A stretch of 64,000 nucleotides of DNA from contig NZ_CP101508.1 in assembly GCF_024380015.1 (NCBI RefSeq), forward strand, positions 2,604,902 through 2,668,901, written 5' to 3'. This DNA is from Photobacterium atrarenae (GTDB lineage: Bacteria; Pseudomonadota; Gammaproteobacteria; Enterobacterales; Vibrionaceae). Under the pieces are notes generated by a model, which was given only the letters and a program-made list of their open reading frames with translations, was not told the origin of the DNA and made no database searches. A program made the position numbers and the translations under genes. Of this stretch, positions 7,446 through 16,217 are shown piece by piece (position 1 is the first letter of the stretch; the number at the start of each line of letters is the position of its first letter).

Positions 7446-8828
7446 ATGTCGCAATCACTTGAGGATAAGCGCCTGGGCTGGCGGGTCTATCTGGAGAAAA
7501 AAGTCCTGATCATGCTGGCGCTGGGCTTCTCATCAGGCCTGCCGATCCTACTGGTCTTCGGCACCCTGTCTTTCTGGCTCCGGGAAGCCGAAGTCAGCCG
7601 AACCGACATCGGCTTTTTCAGTTGGGTCGCACTGGCCTATGGATTCAAATGGATCTGGTCCCCGCTGATCGACCGCTTTCCAGTGCCGCTCCTGTCGCGG
7701 TTGCTCGGCCGGCGCCGCGGCTGGATGGTCTTCTCCCAGCTACTGATCATCGCCTCTCTGTATGGCATGGCGATCAGCAACCCGCAGGTTGATCTGATTC
7801 AGTTAGCGATTTTTGCCGTGATTGTCGCCTTCTCGTCCGCCTCACAGGATATCGTGATCGACGCCTACCGGATTGAAATGGCTTCAGAGCGCCTGCAGGC
7901 TGCACTGGCCGCAGCTTACATGACCGGCTACCGGCTGGCGATGATTATGGCCGGCGCCGGGGCCATGGCCCTGGCCGCCTGGTTCGGCTCCGACACCGAA
8001 TACAATGCCCATGGCTGGCAAGTTGCTTACTTCAGCATGGCCGGGCTGATGCTCGTGGGTCTGATCACCGCTTTATGTATTCACGAGCCAAGCATCGACA
8101 GCTCGGCCGTCGACAACATCGAGCGCCAGATGCGCCAGCAATTGCTCGACAAAGGAATACCCGCTCTCCCGGCCCGCCTGACGGCCTGGTTTTATACCGC
8201 TGCTGTGCTGCCGTTTCAGGATTTCTTTACCCGCTACGGCCGCGAAGCATTGCTGATCCTGGTGCTCATCGGAACCTACCGGATTTCAGATGTGGTGATG
8301 GGCGTGATGGCCAACGCCTTTTACGTCGATATGGGCTTTAGCAAGACCGAAGTGGCCTCCGTTTCAAAAGTATACGGGGTGATCATGACCTTGCTGGGGG
8401 CCGGACTGGGCGGGATTCTCGTCAGTAAGTTCAAGACTTTGCGGATCCTGGCGCTGGGCGCAATTCTGGCAGCATCGACCAATATCCTGTTTATGATTTT
8501 CACCTATATGGGCAACAGCCTGACCATGCTGACCCTGGTGATCTCGGTGGATAACCTCAGTGCCGGCATCGCCACCGCAGCCTTCATTACTTACATGTCA
8601 AGCCTGACCAACGTCGCTTTTTCTGCCACGCAATATGCCCTGTTCAGTTCCATTATGCTGCTATTTCCGAAATTTATTGCCGGATTTTCGGGCGTCTTTG
8701 TCGACAACTTTGGCTACAACGTGTTTTTCTTCTCCACCGCACTCATCGGCCTGCCGGTTCTGATGCTGATTTATGCGGTCAGCAGGCACCAGAAAGTCAG
8801 TGTGCAAACACGCTCTGAAGTGACCTAA
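7446..8828 (+). CDS. ampG: muropeptide permease AmpG
   Basis: This 460-residue inner-membrane protein is AmpG, the major-facilitator permease that imports GlcNAc-anhydroMurNAc peptides during cell-wall recycling. It shows the typical beginning KVLIMLALGFSSGLPILLVFGTLSFWLREAEVSRTDIGFFSWV, the loop motif WSPLIDRFPVPLLSRLLGRRRGW, and SSASQDIVIDAYRIE, which is diagnostic of the family. Many hydrophobic helices follow throughout. The ATG at 7446 follows a GAGGG ribosome site; the open frame upstream is not convincing protein. Imported anhydromuropeptides control inducible beta-lactamase in other bacteria; no ampC or ampR is in the window. MltF, encoded at 35822, is one enzyme that makes such muropeptides. 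Confidence 0.95.
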   Translation: MSQSLEDKRLGWRVYLEKKVLIMLALGFSSGLPILLVFGTLSFWLREAEVSRTDIGFFSWVALAYGFKWIWSPLIDRFPVPLLSRLLGRRRGWMVFSQLLIIASLYGMAISNPQVDLIQLAIFAVIVAFSSASQDIVIDAYRIEMASERLQAALAAAYMTGYRLAMIMAGAGAMALAAWFGSDTEYNAHGWQVAYFSMAGLMLVGLITALCIHEPSIDSSAVDNIERQMRQQLLDKGIPALPARLTAWFYTAAVLPFQDFFTRYGREALLILVLIGTYRISDVVMGVMANAFYVDMGFSKTEVASVSKVYGVIMTLLGAGLGGILVSKFKTLRILALGAILAASTNILFMIFTYMGNSLTMLTLVISVDNLSAGIATAAFITYMSSLTNVAFSATQYALFSSIMLLFPKFIAGFSGVFVDNFGYNVFFFSTALIGLPVLMLIYAVSRHQKVSVQTRSEVT

Positions 8829-8857
8829 TCGCAGCCCACCTGCATATGCCTGAACAT

Positions 8858-8901
8858 TGGGAGGTGTTTTGTTGAAGACAAGCCCCTCCCATTTCTGTTT
8901 T
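8858..8901 (+). terminator. terminator downstream of ampG
   Basis: TGGGAGG (8858-8864) pairs with CCTCCCA (8885-8891) around a 20-base loop that itself contains a small TTGT/ACAA stem. TTTCTGTTTTT follows. It lies about 30 bases past the ampG stop. The rest of the interval up to the ompK start holds the promoter region described separately. Confidence 0.6.
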
Positions 8902-8996
8902 TGGATACCAGTGATGTAAAACTGGGCTCCAAATCGGCCATTAGATGACGTATTTATCACTTAGTTCAGAAAATTCTCATTGAAAACCGTAAAAAT

Positions 8997-9054
8997 AACG
9001 ATCTTGATCACCAAACACCGAAAATGTAATCGATATCAAAAGATCATGATCACA
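8997..9054 (+). promoter_or_regulatory. two CRP-like half-conserved sites upstream of the first ompK gene
   Basis: AACGA-TCTTGA-TCACC (8997-9012) and AAAGA-TCATGA-TCACA (9039-9054) each keep the right half of the CRP consensus TGTGA-N6-TCACA well, and the GA of the left half. Their centres are 42 bp apart, four helical turns. Tandem CRP sites control the related nucleoside channel gene tsx in E. coli. I could not define the -10 box with confidence. Confidence 0.4.
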
Positions 9055-9176
9055 TTTGGCAAATGATTGCGCAATCGTTACATTCACAACAGTGACATAA
9101 AACCATAGAATCTCTCCACAACGAAACGGGCCGCAAAAGAGCCTGATACCAATACACAATGAGCGAGAGTTTACCC

Positions 9177-9968
9177 ATGCGCAAATCCCTAGTAGCACTG
9201 AGCGTGCTGGCAGCAACTGCCCTGCCGGCCACCGTTAACGCCGCCGATTATTCTGACGACATTCACAAAAACGACTATAGCTGGTCACAATTCAACCTGA
9301 TGTACGCTATCAACGAGCTGCCAGGCGAATCAGATCACGATTACATGGAAATGGAATTCGGTGGTCGCTCGGGAATCTTTGACCTGTACGGTTACGTTGA
9401 TGTGTTCAACCTGAGCAGCGACAAAGACAGCGACAAAGCTGATGCTGAAAAAATGTTCATGAAGTTTGCACCACGCATGTCTCTGGACGCAGTGACCGGC
9501 AAAGACCTGTCTTTCGGTCCGGTTCAGGAGCTATACATTGCCACGCTGATGGAATGGGGTGGTAACTCTGGTGTGAACAACCAGAAAATTGGCCTGGGTT
9601 CAGACGTAAACGTGCCATGGTTAGGTAAAATTGGCCTGAACCTGTACGCCTCATATCGTGGCAACGACCACGAGTGGAACGGCTACCACCTTGCGACAAA
9701 CTGGTTCAAGCCATTCCACTTCTTTGACAACGGCAGCTTCCTGTCTTACCAGGGTTACATCGATTACGAATTTGGCCTGGACGATGGCCCGAACACTGGC
9801 GGCGCAAGCAGCGGTGGTGCCATGTTCAACGGCCTGTACTGGCACTCAGATCGCTACGCTGTCGGTTACGGCTTGAAAGCCTATAAAGATATCTATGGTA
9901 TCAAAGACTCTGATGGCTTCAAGTCTACAGGTGTTGGCCACTATGTCTCTGTCACTTACAAGTTCTAA
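9177..9968 (+). CDS. ompK: outer membrane protein OmpK (nucleoside-channel/Tsx family)
   Basis: This 263-residue beta-barrel protein matches Vibrio OmpK, the receptor of vibriophage KVP40, in the Tsx-like channel family. It has a 22-residue signal peptide (cut before ADYSDD) and ends in VGHYVSVTYKF, a C-terminal Phe as the outer-membrane assembly signal. Diagnostic blocks are DIHKNDYSWSQFNLM, MEMEFGGRSGIFDLYGYVDVFN, GKDLSFGPVQELYIATL and YHLATNWFKPFHFFDNGSF. The ATG at 9177 has a GAGAG ribosome site. It is followed by a strong terminator, so it is probably monocistronic and separate from its paralogue downstream. Possible CRP sites upstream suggest carbon control. The substrate is probably nucleosides, by family. 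Confidence 0.93.
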   Translation: MRKSLVALSVLAATALPATVNAADYSDDIHKNDYSWSQFNLMYAINELPGESDHDYMEMEFGGRSGIFDLYGYVDVFNLSSDKDSDKADAEKMFMKFAPRMSLDAVTGKDLSFGPVQELYIATLMEWGGNSGVNNQKIGLGSDVNVPWLGKIGLNLYASYRGNDHEWNGYHLATNWFKPFHFFDNGSFLSYQGYIDYEFGLDDGPNTGGASSGGAMFNGLYWHSDRYAVGYGLKAYKDIYGIKDSDGFKSTGVGHYVSVTYKF

Positions 9969-9990
9969 ATGACAAGCTCCTGTATCTTCA

Positions 9991-10015
9991 AAAGCACCCG
10001 CAAGGGTGCTTTTTT
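9991..10015 (+). terminator. terminator downstream of ompK
   Basis: AAAGCACCC (9991-9999) and GGGTGCTTT (10004-10012) form a 9-bp stem with a GCAA tetraloop, followed by more T residues. It starts 22 bases after the ompK stop codon. Confidence 0.9.
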
Positions 10016-10297
10016 GATCCGGCTCTCAATGTTAAGAGCATAATTATTTTCAAGACAACCCCGCTTTCTCCTTCATTTCCCAGAATTTTTTAATCCAAGA
10101 CCCTGACTGGTTTTTAAGAATCACGCCTTGCCCCTAAGACAGCCCGCCTGTCTGAGCCCGATGCACTAGCCTTTGCAGTAGGCGCGTATCACTCCATTTT
10201 TATAACAACGCGCTTCGCAGGGGGACAGCCGTGCACCCGACCCAGGTGCTTTGGCAGAGCCCCCGAAGCAATGGCACTTGGCTAGCGAGATCTCATC
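10016..10297 (+). other. upstream region of the second ompK-like gene
   Basis: No gene is seen. The left part is AT-rich (10030-10110) and probably carries the promoter, although I could not fix one. The right part is GC-rich and contains the long hairpin described at 10212-10269. Between them GCC/GGC pairs around 10170-10185 could add structure. Confidence 0.35.
10212..10269 (+). promoter_or_regulatory. long structured leader before the second ompK-like gene
   Basis: Four nested complementary blocks form one hairpin: GCTTC (10212-10216) with GAAGC (10265-10269); GGGGG (10220-10224) with CCCCC (10260-10264); GCC (10228-10230) with GGC (10253-10255); and GCACC (10233-10237) with GGTGC (10245-10249). 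It ends about 28 bases before the ATG. No T-run follows, so a simple terminator is unlikely. An RNA control element or protein-binding leader is possible. Confidence 0.5.
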
Positions 10298-11137
10298 ATG
10301 AACAGAACTTTGGCAGCTTTCAGTATCAGCGCCGCTCTTACCCTGCCGGGCACCAGCGTCGCGGTCGATTACTCCGATGACATCCACAAGAATGATTACA
10401 AATGGTTCACACTCAATTTGATGCAAAGCATCAACAACCGGATTCCCTTCGGCTTCCAGGATGATACTTACTTTGAAATGGAATTCGGCGGCCGTTCCGG
10501 TTGGCTGGATCTTTACGGCTATCTGGATGTCTTCGATATCCTCAACTCCAGTCAGTCTGATCGAAACAAACCGGAAGGCACCGATGACTTTGCCGACAAC
10601 TTTTTCCTGAAGTTTGCCCCCCGCTTCTCTCTGGACGGCATCAGCGGCAAAGATCTCTCCTTCGGCCCGGTGATGGAGCTATATATATCAACGCTCACCA
10701 ATGTTGGTGATAACGCGCTCTTTGAGCACTATATTGGCCTCGGCTCTGATGTGCAGGTGCCCTGGTTCGGAAAAATGGGCCTCAATACTTACGCCCGTTA
10801 TGTGCGGGAGAACTTTGGCGCCGACAATGAAGGCGAGTGGGACGGCTACATGATCTCCACCAACTGGTTCAAGCCCTGGCTCACCCTCAGCAGCGGTGAT
10901 TTTGTGACTTATCAGGGTTATCTGGACTACAAGTTCGGTGCCTCGAAAATTTCCGATGATATCAACCGGACCACCACTGCCGTAGAGTGGTTCAACGGCA
11001 TCTATTACCACACCCCGCAATGGGCCTTCGGCTATGGCCTGAAGTACTACCACAATATGGCCCTGTTTAAAGATGGCGGTTTTGCTGGCGACACCACCGG
11101 CTTTGGCCACTACCTCTCAGCCAACTACAAATTCTGA
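10298..11137 (+). CDS. second OmpK/Tsx-family outer membrane protein
   Basis: This 279-residue protein is a paralogue of the adjacent ompK product. It has its own 22-residue signal peptide (cut before VDYSDD), the same N-terminal DIHKNDYKWFTLNLMQSIN, EMEFGGRSGWLDLYGYLDVFD, GKDLSFGPVMELYISTL and STNWFKPW blocks, and the terminal FGHYLSANYKF. The loops differ: an insertion after LNSSQSDRNKPEGTDDF and a longer segment near YVRENFGADNEGEWDG. These are probably surface-exposed and could alter substrate or phage specificity. The ATG at 10298 has a weak GCGAGA ribosome site and a strongly structured leader, unlike the first copy. The pair looks like an old tandem duplication. Confidence 0.88.
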   Translation: MNRTLAAFSISAALTLPGTSVAVDYSDDIHKNDYKWFTLNLMQSINNRIPFGFQDDTYFEMEFGGRSGWLDLYGYLDVFDILNSSQSDRNKPEGTDDFADNFFLKFAPRFSLDGISGKDLSFGPVMELYISTLTNVGDNALFEHYIGLGSDVQVPWFGKMGLNTYARYVRENFGADNEGEWDGYMISTNWFKPWLTLSSGDFVTYQGYLDYKFGASKISDDINRTTTAVEWFNGIYYHTPQWAFGYGLKYYHNMALFKDGGFAGDTTGFGHYLSANYKF

Positions 11138-11248
11138 TCCGGTTTGCAGCGTAAACGGCACAACGTGGATGTGCCCCTTTCCCCATTCAGTCGCTGTCAG
11201 AGAACGTGATATGCTGAGCGCAGAACTGATCAAGTAAGGATACCCGAG

Positions 11249-12154
11249 TTGAACCTGACCATTGTCGGCGCCGGCGCCATTGGCCGCTTATGGGGATGTC
11301 ACCTGAGCCTGCACCACTCAGTCCATTTCTGGACCCGGGATAATGCCCGCACACTTTCCCTGACCTTTAATCCGCTGGAGAACGCCTCCCGGCCGCAACC
11401 TTATCACTTTGCAGCCAACCAGCCCGAGCAATTACAGCAAGCCGACTGTGTGTTGCTGACCGTCAAAGCGTTTCAGGTGGAGCAAGCGCTCACATCGATT
11501 TTGCCGTATCTGCCCCCTACAACCCCGGTGGTAGTCATGCACAACGGGATGGGAACCCATCGGATGGCTTCAGCGCTGCTCCCAGACAACCCGCTGCTGT
11601 ATGCCACAACCGCCCAGGCAGCCTATCGCCCAAGTTCGGCGCAGCTCAATCACACCGGGCTCGGGCCCACCTGGCTCGGCGCCATGAATCCGGCAGGTCA
11701 TCAACAAAAGCACCTGGCCGAAGCGCTGCAACAGGCGCTGCCACCCTGCCAATGGCATGCGCAGATCCTTACCCCGCTGTGGCAAAAGCTGGCGATCAAT
11801 TGTGCGATCAATCCGCTCACCGCCATCGCGCAATGCCGCAACGGGGATCTCGCCCAGGCGAAATATCACTCACGGCTGGATGCTATCTGCAACGAAGTTG
11901 CTGCTGTGATGCGCGCTGAAGGGATTGCAGCCGACAGCACAGCCCTGCGCCGCCAGGTCGATCAGGTGATAAAAAATACAGCCGCAAACTATTCGTCGAT
12001 GAATCAGGATATTTCCCAGCACCGGACAACGGAAATCGACTATATTACGGGATATCTGATTGACCGGGCACAGGAACACGGCATCGCGGTTCCGGAAAAT
12101 ACCCGGCTGTGGCAGCAAATCAAACAACTGGAGCAACAAGATCATGACGCATGA
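11249..12154 (+). CDS. panE: 2-dehydropantoate 2-reductase
   Basis: This 301-residue enzyme reduces ketopantoate to pantoate with NADPH, a step of pantothenate and coenzyme A synthesis. The Rossmann motif GAGAIGRLWG lies at residues 7-16. Lys73 (TVKAFQ) and Lys180 with Asn184 and Asn188 (LWQKLAINCAINPLTA) match the conserved substrate and catalytic residues of the KPR family. The start is a TTG at 11249, preceded by AAGGA at suitable spacing; no in-frame ATG fits the Rossmann start better. The 3' end overlaps yajL by 11 bases, the same panE-yajL/thiJ pairing found in related bacteria, so the two are probably cotranscribed. Confidence 0.92.
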   Translation: MNLTIVGAGAIGRLWGCHLSLHHSVHFWTRDNARTLSLTFNPLENASRPQPYHFAANQPEQLQQADCVLLTVKAFQVEQALTSILPYLPPTTPVVVMHNGMGTHRMASALLPDNPLLYATTAQAAYRPSSAQLNHTGLGPTWLGAMNPAGHQQKHLAEALQQALPPCQWHAQILTPLWQKLAINCAINPLTAIAQCRNGDLAQAKYHSRLDAICNEVAAVMRAEGIAADSTALRRQVDQVIKNTAANYSSMNQDISQHRTTEIDYITGYLIDRAQEHGIAVPENTRLWQQIKQLEQQDHDA

Positions 12155-12764
12155 AGCTCAACAGCGCCCAATCAAAGTCGCCGTTTGTATCGCCCCCGGC
12201 AGCGAGGAAATGGAAGCGGTGACGACCATCGACATTCTGATCCGGGCCGGGTTTCAGGTCACCATCGCCAGCGTCGCCTCGGACGGCGCGCTGATCATGC
12301 CGGGCTCTCGCGGGATCAAGCTGGTCGCCGATGTGGCACTCGTGGCGATTGCTGACGAGCCGTTTGACTGCGTTGTGCTGCCGGGCGGTGCCGCTGGCGC
12401 CGAGTGCTTTCGCGACAGCCCGTTGCTGATCGAATTTGTCGATCAGCACAAACATGACGGCAAGTTGATTGCTGCCATCTGCGCAGCACCGGCCGTGGTG
12501 CTGGAACACCACCAACTGTTCCCGAAAGCCCTGATGACCGCCCATCCGGCCTTTATTGAACAAATCCCGCAAGATCGCCGCCGGAGCAAACGGGTGGTCT
12601 ATGATATCAACCATCGCCTGCTGACCAGCCAGGGGCCGGGGACGGCACAAGAGTTTGCCTTTGAGATCATCAACCACCTGGCCGGAAAAGAGCGGGCTGC
12701 CGAAGTGGCCGAACCAATGGTGGTCTGGCCGAACATGCACTACACCGTGCTGCCGCGGAAATAG
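12144..12764 (+). CDS. yajL: DJ-1/PfpI-family protein YajL
   Basis: This 206-residue protein belongs to the DJ-1/ThiJ/PfpI superfamily and matches YajL, a cytoplasmic oxidative-stress chaperone reported also to act on glycated substrates. The conserved acidic residue is in GSEEMEAV (Glu21 region) and the nucleophile is Cys113 in AAICAAPAVVLEHH. VVLPGGAAGAE and TSQGPGTAQEFA complete the family pattern. The start is ATG 12144, inside the end of panE; the longer open frame upstream is only the panE shadow. A bidirectional terminator separates it from the convergent thiI. The old name thiJ came from proximity to thiamine genes, not from a proven thiamine role. Confidence 0.93.
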   Translation: MTHEAQQRPIKVAVCIAPGSEEMEAVTTIDILIRAGFQVTIASVASDGALIMPGSRGIKLVADVALVAIADEPFDCVVLPGGAAGAECFRDSPLLIEFVDQHKHDGKLIAAICAAPAVVLEHHQLFPKALMTAHPAFIEQIPQDRRRSKRVVYDINHRLLTSQGPGTAQEFAFEIINHLAGKERAAEVAEPMVVWPNMHYTVLPRK

Positions 12765-12801
12765 CGACAGCAAGGAGAATATTCCGAAGCCTGAAAACAA
12801 A

Positions 12802-12826
12802 AACGAGAGCCGAAGCTCTCGTTTTT
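12802..12826. terminator. bidirectional terminator between yajL and thiI
   Basis: AACGAGAGC (12802-12810) and GCTCTCGTT (12814-12822) form a 9-bp stem with a short CGA-type loop. TTTTT follows on the plus strand and an A-run precedes it, giving a T-run on the minus strand. It can end both convergent transcripts. Confidence 0.85.
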
Positions 12827-12844
12827 TCATCGCTGTGAACCTGA

Positions 12845-14293
12845 TTAAGGGCGGTACACCTTCACGTTCTCAAAGCCGTTTTCTTTCAGGTACAGGGCCT
12901 GCAAACGGCTCATGACGCCGCGGTCACAATACAGCAGGTAAGTTTTCTCCTGCGGCAGATCGCCAAACTGGGTCGCCAGCTTGTAGAACGGCAGGTGCTT
13001 GACCTCCACGTTCTCCAGCTCCAGCGGATTTTCATCTTCTTCATCCGGGCTGCGGATATCCAGTACAATCGCATCGGATTCAATCTGATCCACCAGTTCG
13101 ATCTCCGGTGCCTGCTCCTGGCTCTCTTTTTCGATATCACGAATATCGAGTACCCGGGCTTCCGCGACGACGCGATCCAACACCGCAAAGTCAAACTTGG
13201 CTTCTTCGGTTTCAAGTTTCTCTTTCACCGCCTTCACGGTCGGGCTTTTCGAGATCACACCACAGAATTCCGGCATGGTCTTGGCAAAATCTTCGGTGCC
13301 GATCTCACGGGCGACCTTGATGATGTCTTCTTTATCCCAGTTGATCAGCGGGCGCAGGATCAAAGAGTCAGTCACATTATCAATATGACGCAGGTTGGTC
13401 AGGGTCTGGCTAGACACCTGGCCCAGTGCCTCACCGGTCACCAGCGCCTGGATCCCGAACCGCTCAGCTACCTGGCCGGCCGCGCGCATGAACATTCGCT
13501 TCAGCACCACACCCATCTGGCCGTCGTCGATATTTTCCAGGATTTCAGCAACCACAGGTTCAAAATCAATCGCAATGAACTTCACTTTGGCCGAAGACCC
13601 GTATTTCTTCCACAGAAAGTGAGAAACCTGCTTCACCCCGATCTCGTGCGCCGGGCCACCCAGGTTGAAGAAACAGTAGTGGACCTTGCTGCCACGCTTA
13701 ATATGCAGATAGCTCGATACCCCGGAGTCAAAGCCACCGGAGATCAGGCTCAGGACATCCTCCTGAGTGCCCAGCGGAAAGCCGCCCAGCCCCTGATGAC
13801 GCGCCAGGATCTGGTTCAGCTTGTCGTGCTCGACTTCGATCTTCACCGTCACGTCCGGATTTTTCAGTTTCACCGACGCCGATGCCACAGCCTGGTTCAG
13901 ACCACCACCGACGTAGCGCTCCAGCTCAATTGACGTAAAGTCGTGCTTACCGCTCCGCTTAACCCGGACACAGAAAGTTTTGCCGACAATCTGCTCACCC
14001 ACATGCGCCAACGTCTGCTCATAGATGTCATGCATGTCTTTAAATTCGGTCTGTTTGACTTCCAGCGTATGGTGGATCCCCGGCGTCTGGGTCAGAACTG
14101 CCAGCACCTGCTCGCGAATACTGTCATCCTTCGACGTTACTTCGATATAGCTACGTCGGTTATACACCGCCACGGAGTCGGACAGACGTTGAAGAATAAT
14201 GCGGATGTTACACTCCAGGATTCGGGTAAAGCGCTTACGGACCGATTCGCTCTTCACAAAAATCTCTGGATGGGGTTTAACAATAAATTTCAT
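12845..14293 (-). CDS. thiI: tRNA 4-thiouridine synthase ThiI
   Basis: This 482-residue enzyme makes 4-thiouridine at position 8 of tRNA and passes sulfur towards the thiamine thiazole. It has the long, E. coli-like architecture. An N-terminal ferredoxin-like and THUMP region is followed by the PP-loop ATPase (SGGFDSG at 185-191) and a C-terminal rhodanese domain. That domain's active Cys456 ([13 protein letters not shown]) falls at the same number as in E. coli. The conserved Cys in [11 protein letters not shown], the partner in disulfide-linked catalysis, is also present. The start is ATG 14293 ([14 protein letters not shown]). It is convergent with yajL. The upstream 177 bases before pomB hold no gene. 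Confidence 0.97.
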   Translation of the reverse strand: MKFIVKPHPEIFVKSESVRKRFTRILECNIRIILQRLSDSVAVYNRRSYIEVTSKDDSIREQVLAVLTQTPGIHHTLEVKQTEFKDMHDIYEQTLAHVGEQIVGKTFCVRVKRSGKHDFTSIELERYVGGGLNQAVASASVKLKNPDVTVKIEVEHDKLNQILARHQGLGGFPLGTQEDVLSLISGGFDSGVSSYLHIKRGSKVHYCFFNLGGPAHEIGVKQVSHFLWKKYGSSAKVKFIAIDFEPVVAEILENIDDGQMGVVLKRMFMRAAGQVAERFGIQALVTGEALGQVSSQTLTNLRHIDNVTDSLILRPLINWDKEDIIKVAREIGTEDFAKTMPEFCGVISKSPTVKAVKEKLETEEAKFDFAVLDRVVAEARVLDIRDIEKESQEQAPEIELVDQIESDAIVLDIRSPDEEDENPLELENVEVKHLPFYKLATQFGDLPQEKTYLLYCDRGVMSRLQALYLKENGFENVKVYRP

Positions 14294-14470
14294 AACACGC
14301 TTCGCTACACTGGGCCAAACATAACCAAAAGGATCAAAGGCGCGGATTATACAGCAAGCCGGCTGTTGCTGAAACAAGGATATATTCCCAAACAGGACGC
14401 GTTGCTTACCAAGATTGTCCGGGGAGGTAGAGAGCACTCCCCACGGCCCTGTTATCCTCTTAGTGTAGGC

Positions 14471-15391
14471 TTAATTCCCGCCGCTGCTCAGTTCCTCGGA
14501 GTAATGCGGTTCACCCTGCATGATGGAGATCTCAACCCGGCGGTTGGCCCGACGCTTCGCTTCGGTCTTGTTGTCATTGAGCGGCGCGGTATCCGCCAGA
14601 CCGACCACCCGCAGGCGTTTGTGATCAAAACCGTCAACTTTTTCCATCTCCTGGGCGACCGACACCGCCCGCTGGGCGGAAAGATCCCAGTTTGAACGAT
14701 ACAGCTCAGAGTCCAGTTTCCGATTATCGGTATGGCCGGAAACACGGATCACCCCGGGCACATCTTTCACCAAATCGGCGATCTGACGCACCAGCGGGCG
14801 AAACTTCGGCTGCAGGAAAGCCGAACCGGCCGGAAACGAGCCTTTCTCCTTGATCCGGATCACGACCTGCTGACCGAAGTTTTCCACTTCGATCGCACCA
14901 TCATCAATTTCACGATTCAGCGCCTGCTGCAGGACTTCGACCAGCTGTTGCTGCGCTTCCATCATCTCGGATTGATCATTCTGATTGAGCTCAGTGGACA
15001 TCTGGGCACTCTGGCCACCGGTCAGCTTGCCGGCATCCCGTTGGGTTCCCCCGGCCCGATCCGACTCTCCTTCATGAAAATCGAGCGAGCGCTGGGTCAT
15101 ATCAATCGTCTGCTGCATGATCACTTCAATCGGCGTCGGCTCCGGTCGACCCGGACGAAACTCCTGGGCGATCACACTGGTCCCCTTGGGAATATCCTTG
15201 ACTTCCAGCATGTTTTGCACCCCGAAAGCAAACTTCATCGAACCGGCGATCTGTTTGAACTTCAGCACGTCCATCTCAGAGAACGACAGCAGCAGTACGA
15301 AGAAACACATCAGCAGTGACATCAGGTCGGCAAAGGTCCCCATCCACTGCGGCAGCCCCGGTGGGGGACATTTGCATTCTTCTTCCATCAT
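14471..15391 (-). CDS. pomB: sodium-driven flagellar stator protein PomB
   Basis: This 306-residue protein is PomB, the MotB-type stator partner that anchors the motor to peptidoglycan and forms the sodium channel with PomA. One N-terminal membrane helix carries the ion-binding Asp22 in MGTFADLMSLLMCFFVLLLSFSEMD. A plug/linker region follows, and then a C-terminal OmpA-like domain with VSGHTDNRKLDSELYRSNWDLSAQRA and RRANRRVEISI. The close match to Vibrio PomB, including GVQNMLEVKDIPKGTSVIAQEFRPGRPEPTPIEVIM, supports sodium rather than proton coupling. The start is ATG 15391 or the next ATG at 15388. It follows pomA by 6 bases in one operon. Confidence 0.97.
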   Translation of the reverse strand: MMEEECKCPPPGLPQWMGTFADLMSLLMCFFVLLLSFSEMDVLKFKQIAGSMKFAFGVQNMLEVKDIPKGTSVIAQEFRPGRPEPTPIEVIMQQTIDMTQRSLDFHEGESDRAGGTQRDAGKLTGGQSAQMSTELNQNDQSEMMEAQQQLVEVLQQALNREIDDGAIEVENFGQQVVIRIKEKGSFPAGSAFLQPKFRPLVRQIADLVKDVPGVIRVSGHTDNRKLDSELYRSNWDLSAQRAVSVAQEMEKVDGFDHKRLRVVGLADTAPLNDNKTEAKRRANRRVEISIMQGEPHYSEELSSGGN

Positions 15392-15397
15392 TTTCCC

Positions 15398-16159
15398 TTA
15401 CTGATCGCCGTCGATGGCACGTTTCTTTTCGTTGAGATAATTCTTCAGGTAGCCGTCGATCACCCGCGGGTTCTGACCATCCTGAATCGCCAGAACCCCA
15501 TCCAGGATCAGGCGGCGATTGAGCTTCTCTTCGTCTTTGCGCAGCTCCAGCTTGGCCGCAATCGGCAACATCACCATGTTGGCCATCATCGCCCCGTATA
15601 GAGTCGTCAGCAGGGCGACCGCCATCGCCGGGCCAATGGACTTAGGGTCATCCATATTCGACAACATGGCCACCAGGCCGATCAGGGTCCCGATCATGCC
15701 CATAGCTGGGGCAACATCTCCCAGCGCTTTGAAAATCCCAGCCCCCTGCTCGTGGCGTTCATTGGTCAGGGCGATATCTTTTTGCAACGTCGCCCGCACC
15801 ACATCCGCATCATGGCCATCCACCAGCAGATCGATCCCCTTTCGCAAAAAGGAGTTTTCCACTTCCATCTCTTCCAGCGCCAGGAAACCGCCTTTGCGCG
15901 CGGCATCAGCCATTTCCACAACCTTGGCAATCAGATCTTCCGGGTTATCGGTCTTGAACATAAATGCCTTGACCGCAATTTTGGCTGCACCGAAAAACTG
16001 CCCGACGCTGTACTGCATCAGCGCTACAAACGTCGAACCACATAACACAATCAGGATCGACTGCGTATCAATGAACATATTGATACTGCCGCCCAACACC
16101 ATTGCCATGATGACAAAGGCAAAAGAGCCGATTAAGCCGATAAGGGTAGCCAAATCCAC
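15398..16159 (-). CDS. pomA: sodium-driven flagellar stator protein PomA
   Basis: This 253-residue inner-membrane protein is PomA, the MotA-type stator subunit. Four membrane segments are visible: the N-terminal MDLATLIGLIGSFAFVIMAMVLGG, a second near SILIVLCGSTFVAL, and a C-terminal pair around GDVAPAMGMIGTLIGLVAML and AMAVALLTTLYGAMMANMVMLPIA. The large cytoplasmic loop between the pairs, with charged residues that meet the rotor protein FliG, is present (NSFLRKGIDLLVDGHDADVVRATLQKD). It is the first gene of pomAB. A sigma-28-type promoter lies 59 bases upstream. The sodium gradient it uses is made by Na+-NQR, whose genes begin the window. Confidence 0.97.
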   Translation of the reverse strand: MDLATLIGLIGSFAFVIMAMVLGGSINMFIDTQSILIVLCGSTFVALMQYSVGQFFGAAKIAVKAFMFKTDNPEDLIAKVVEMADAARKGGFLALEEMEVENSFLRKGIDLLVDGHDADVVRATLQKDIALTNERHEQGAGIFKALGDVAPAMGMIGTLIGLVAMLSNMDDPKSIGPAMAVALLTTLYGAMMANMVMLPIAAKLELRKDEEKLNRRLILDGVLAIQDGQNPRVIDGYLKNYLNEKKRAIDGDQ

Positions 16160-16217
16160 CGATAGTTCTCCAACTTAGCCAAGTACTTTGCTTGGGGTAT
16201 TCTAACCAACTCAAACT

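Noticed and set aside
10688..11110. Long open frame antisense to the second ompK-like gene
   Set aside because: It lies wholly within a well-supported porin gene and its translation has no recognisable domain; it reflects codon bias on the sense strand.
13995..14300. Upstream extension of thiI by 48 codons
   Set aside because: Family alignment starts at [10 protein letters not shown] (ATG 14293); the extension has low similarity to any ThiI and includes a likely promoter region.
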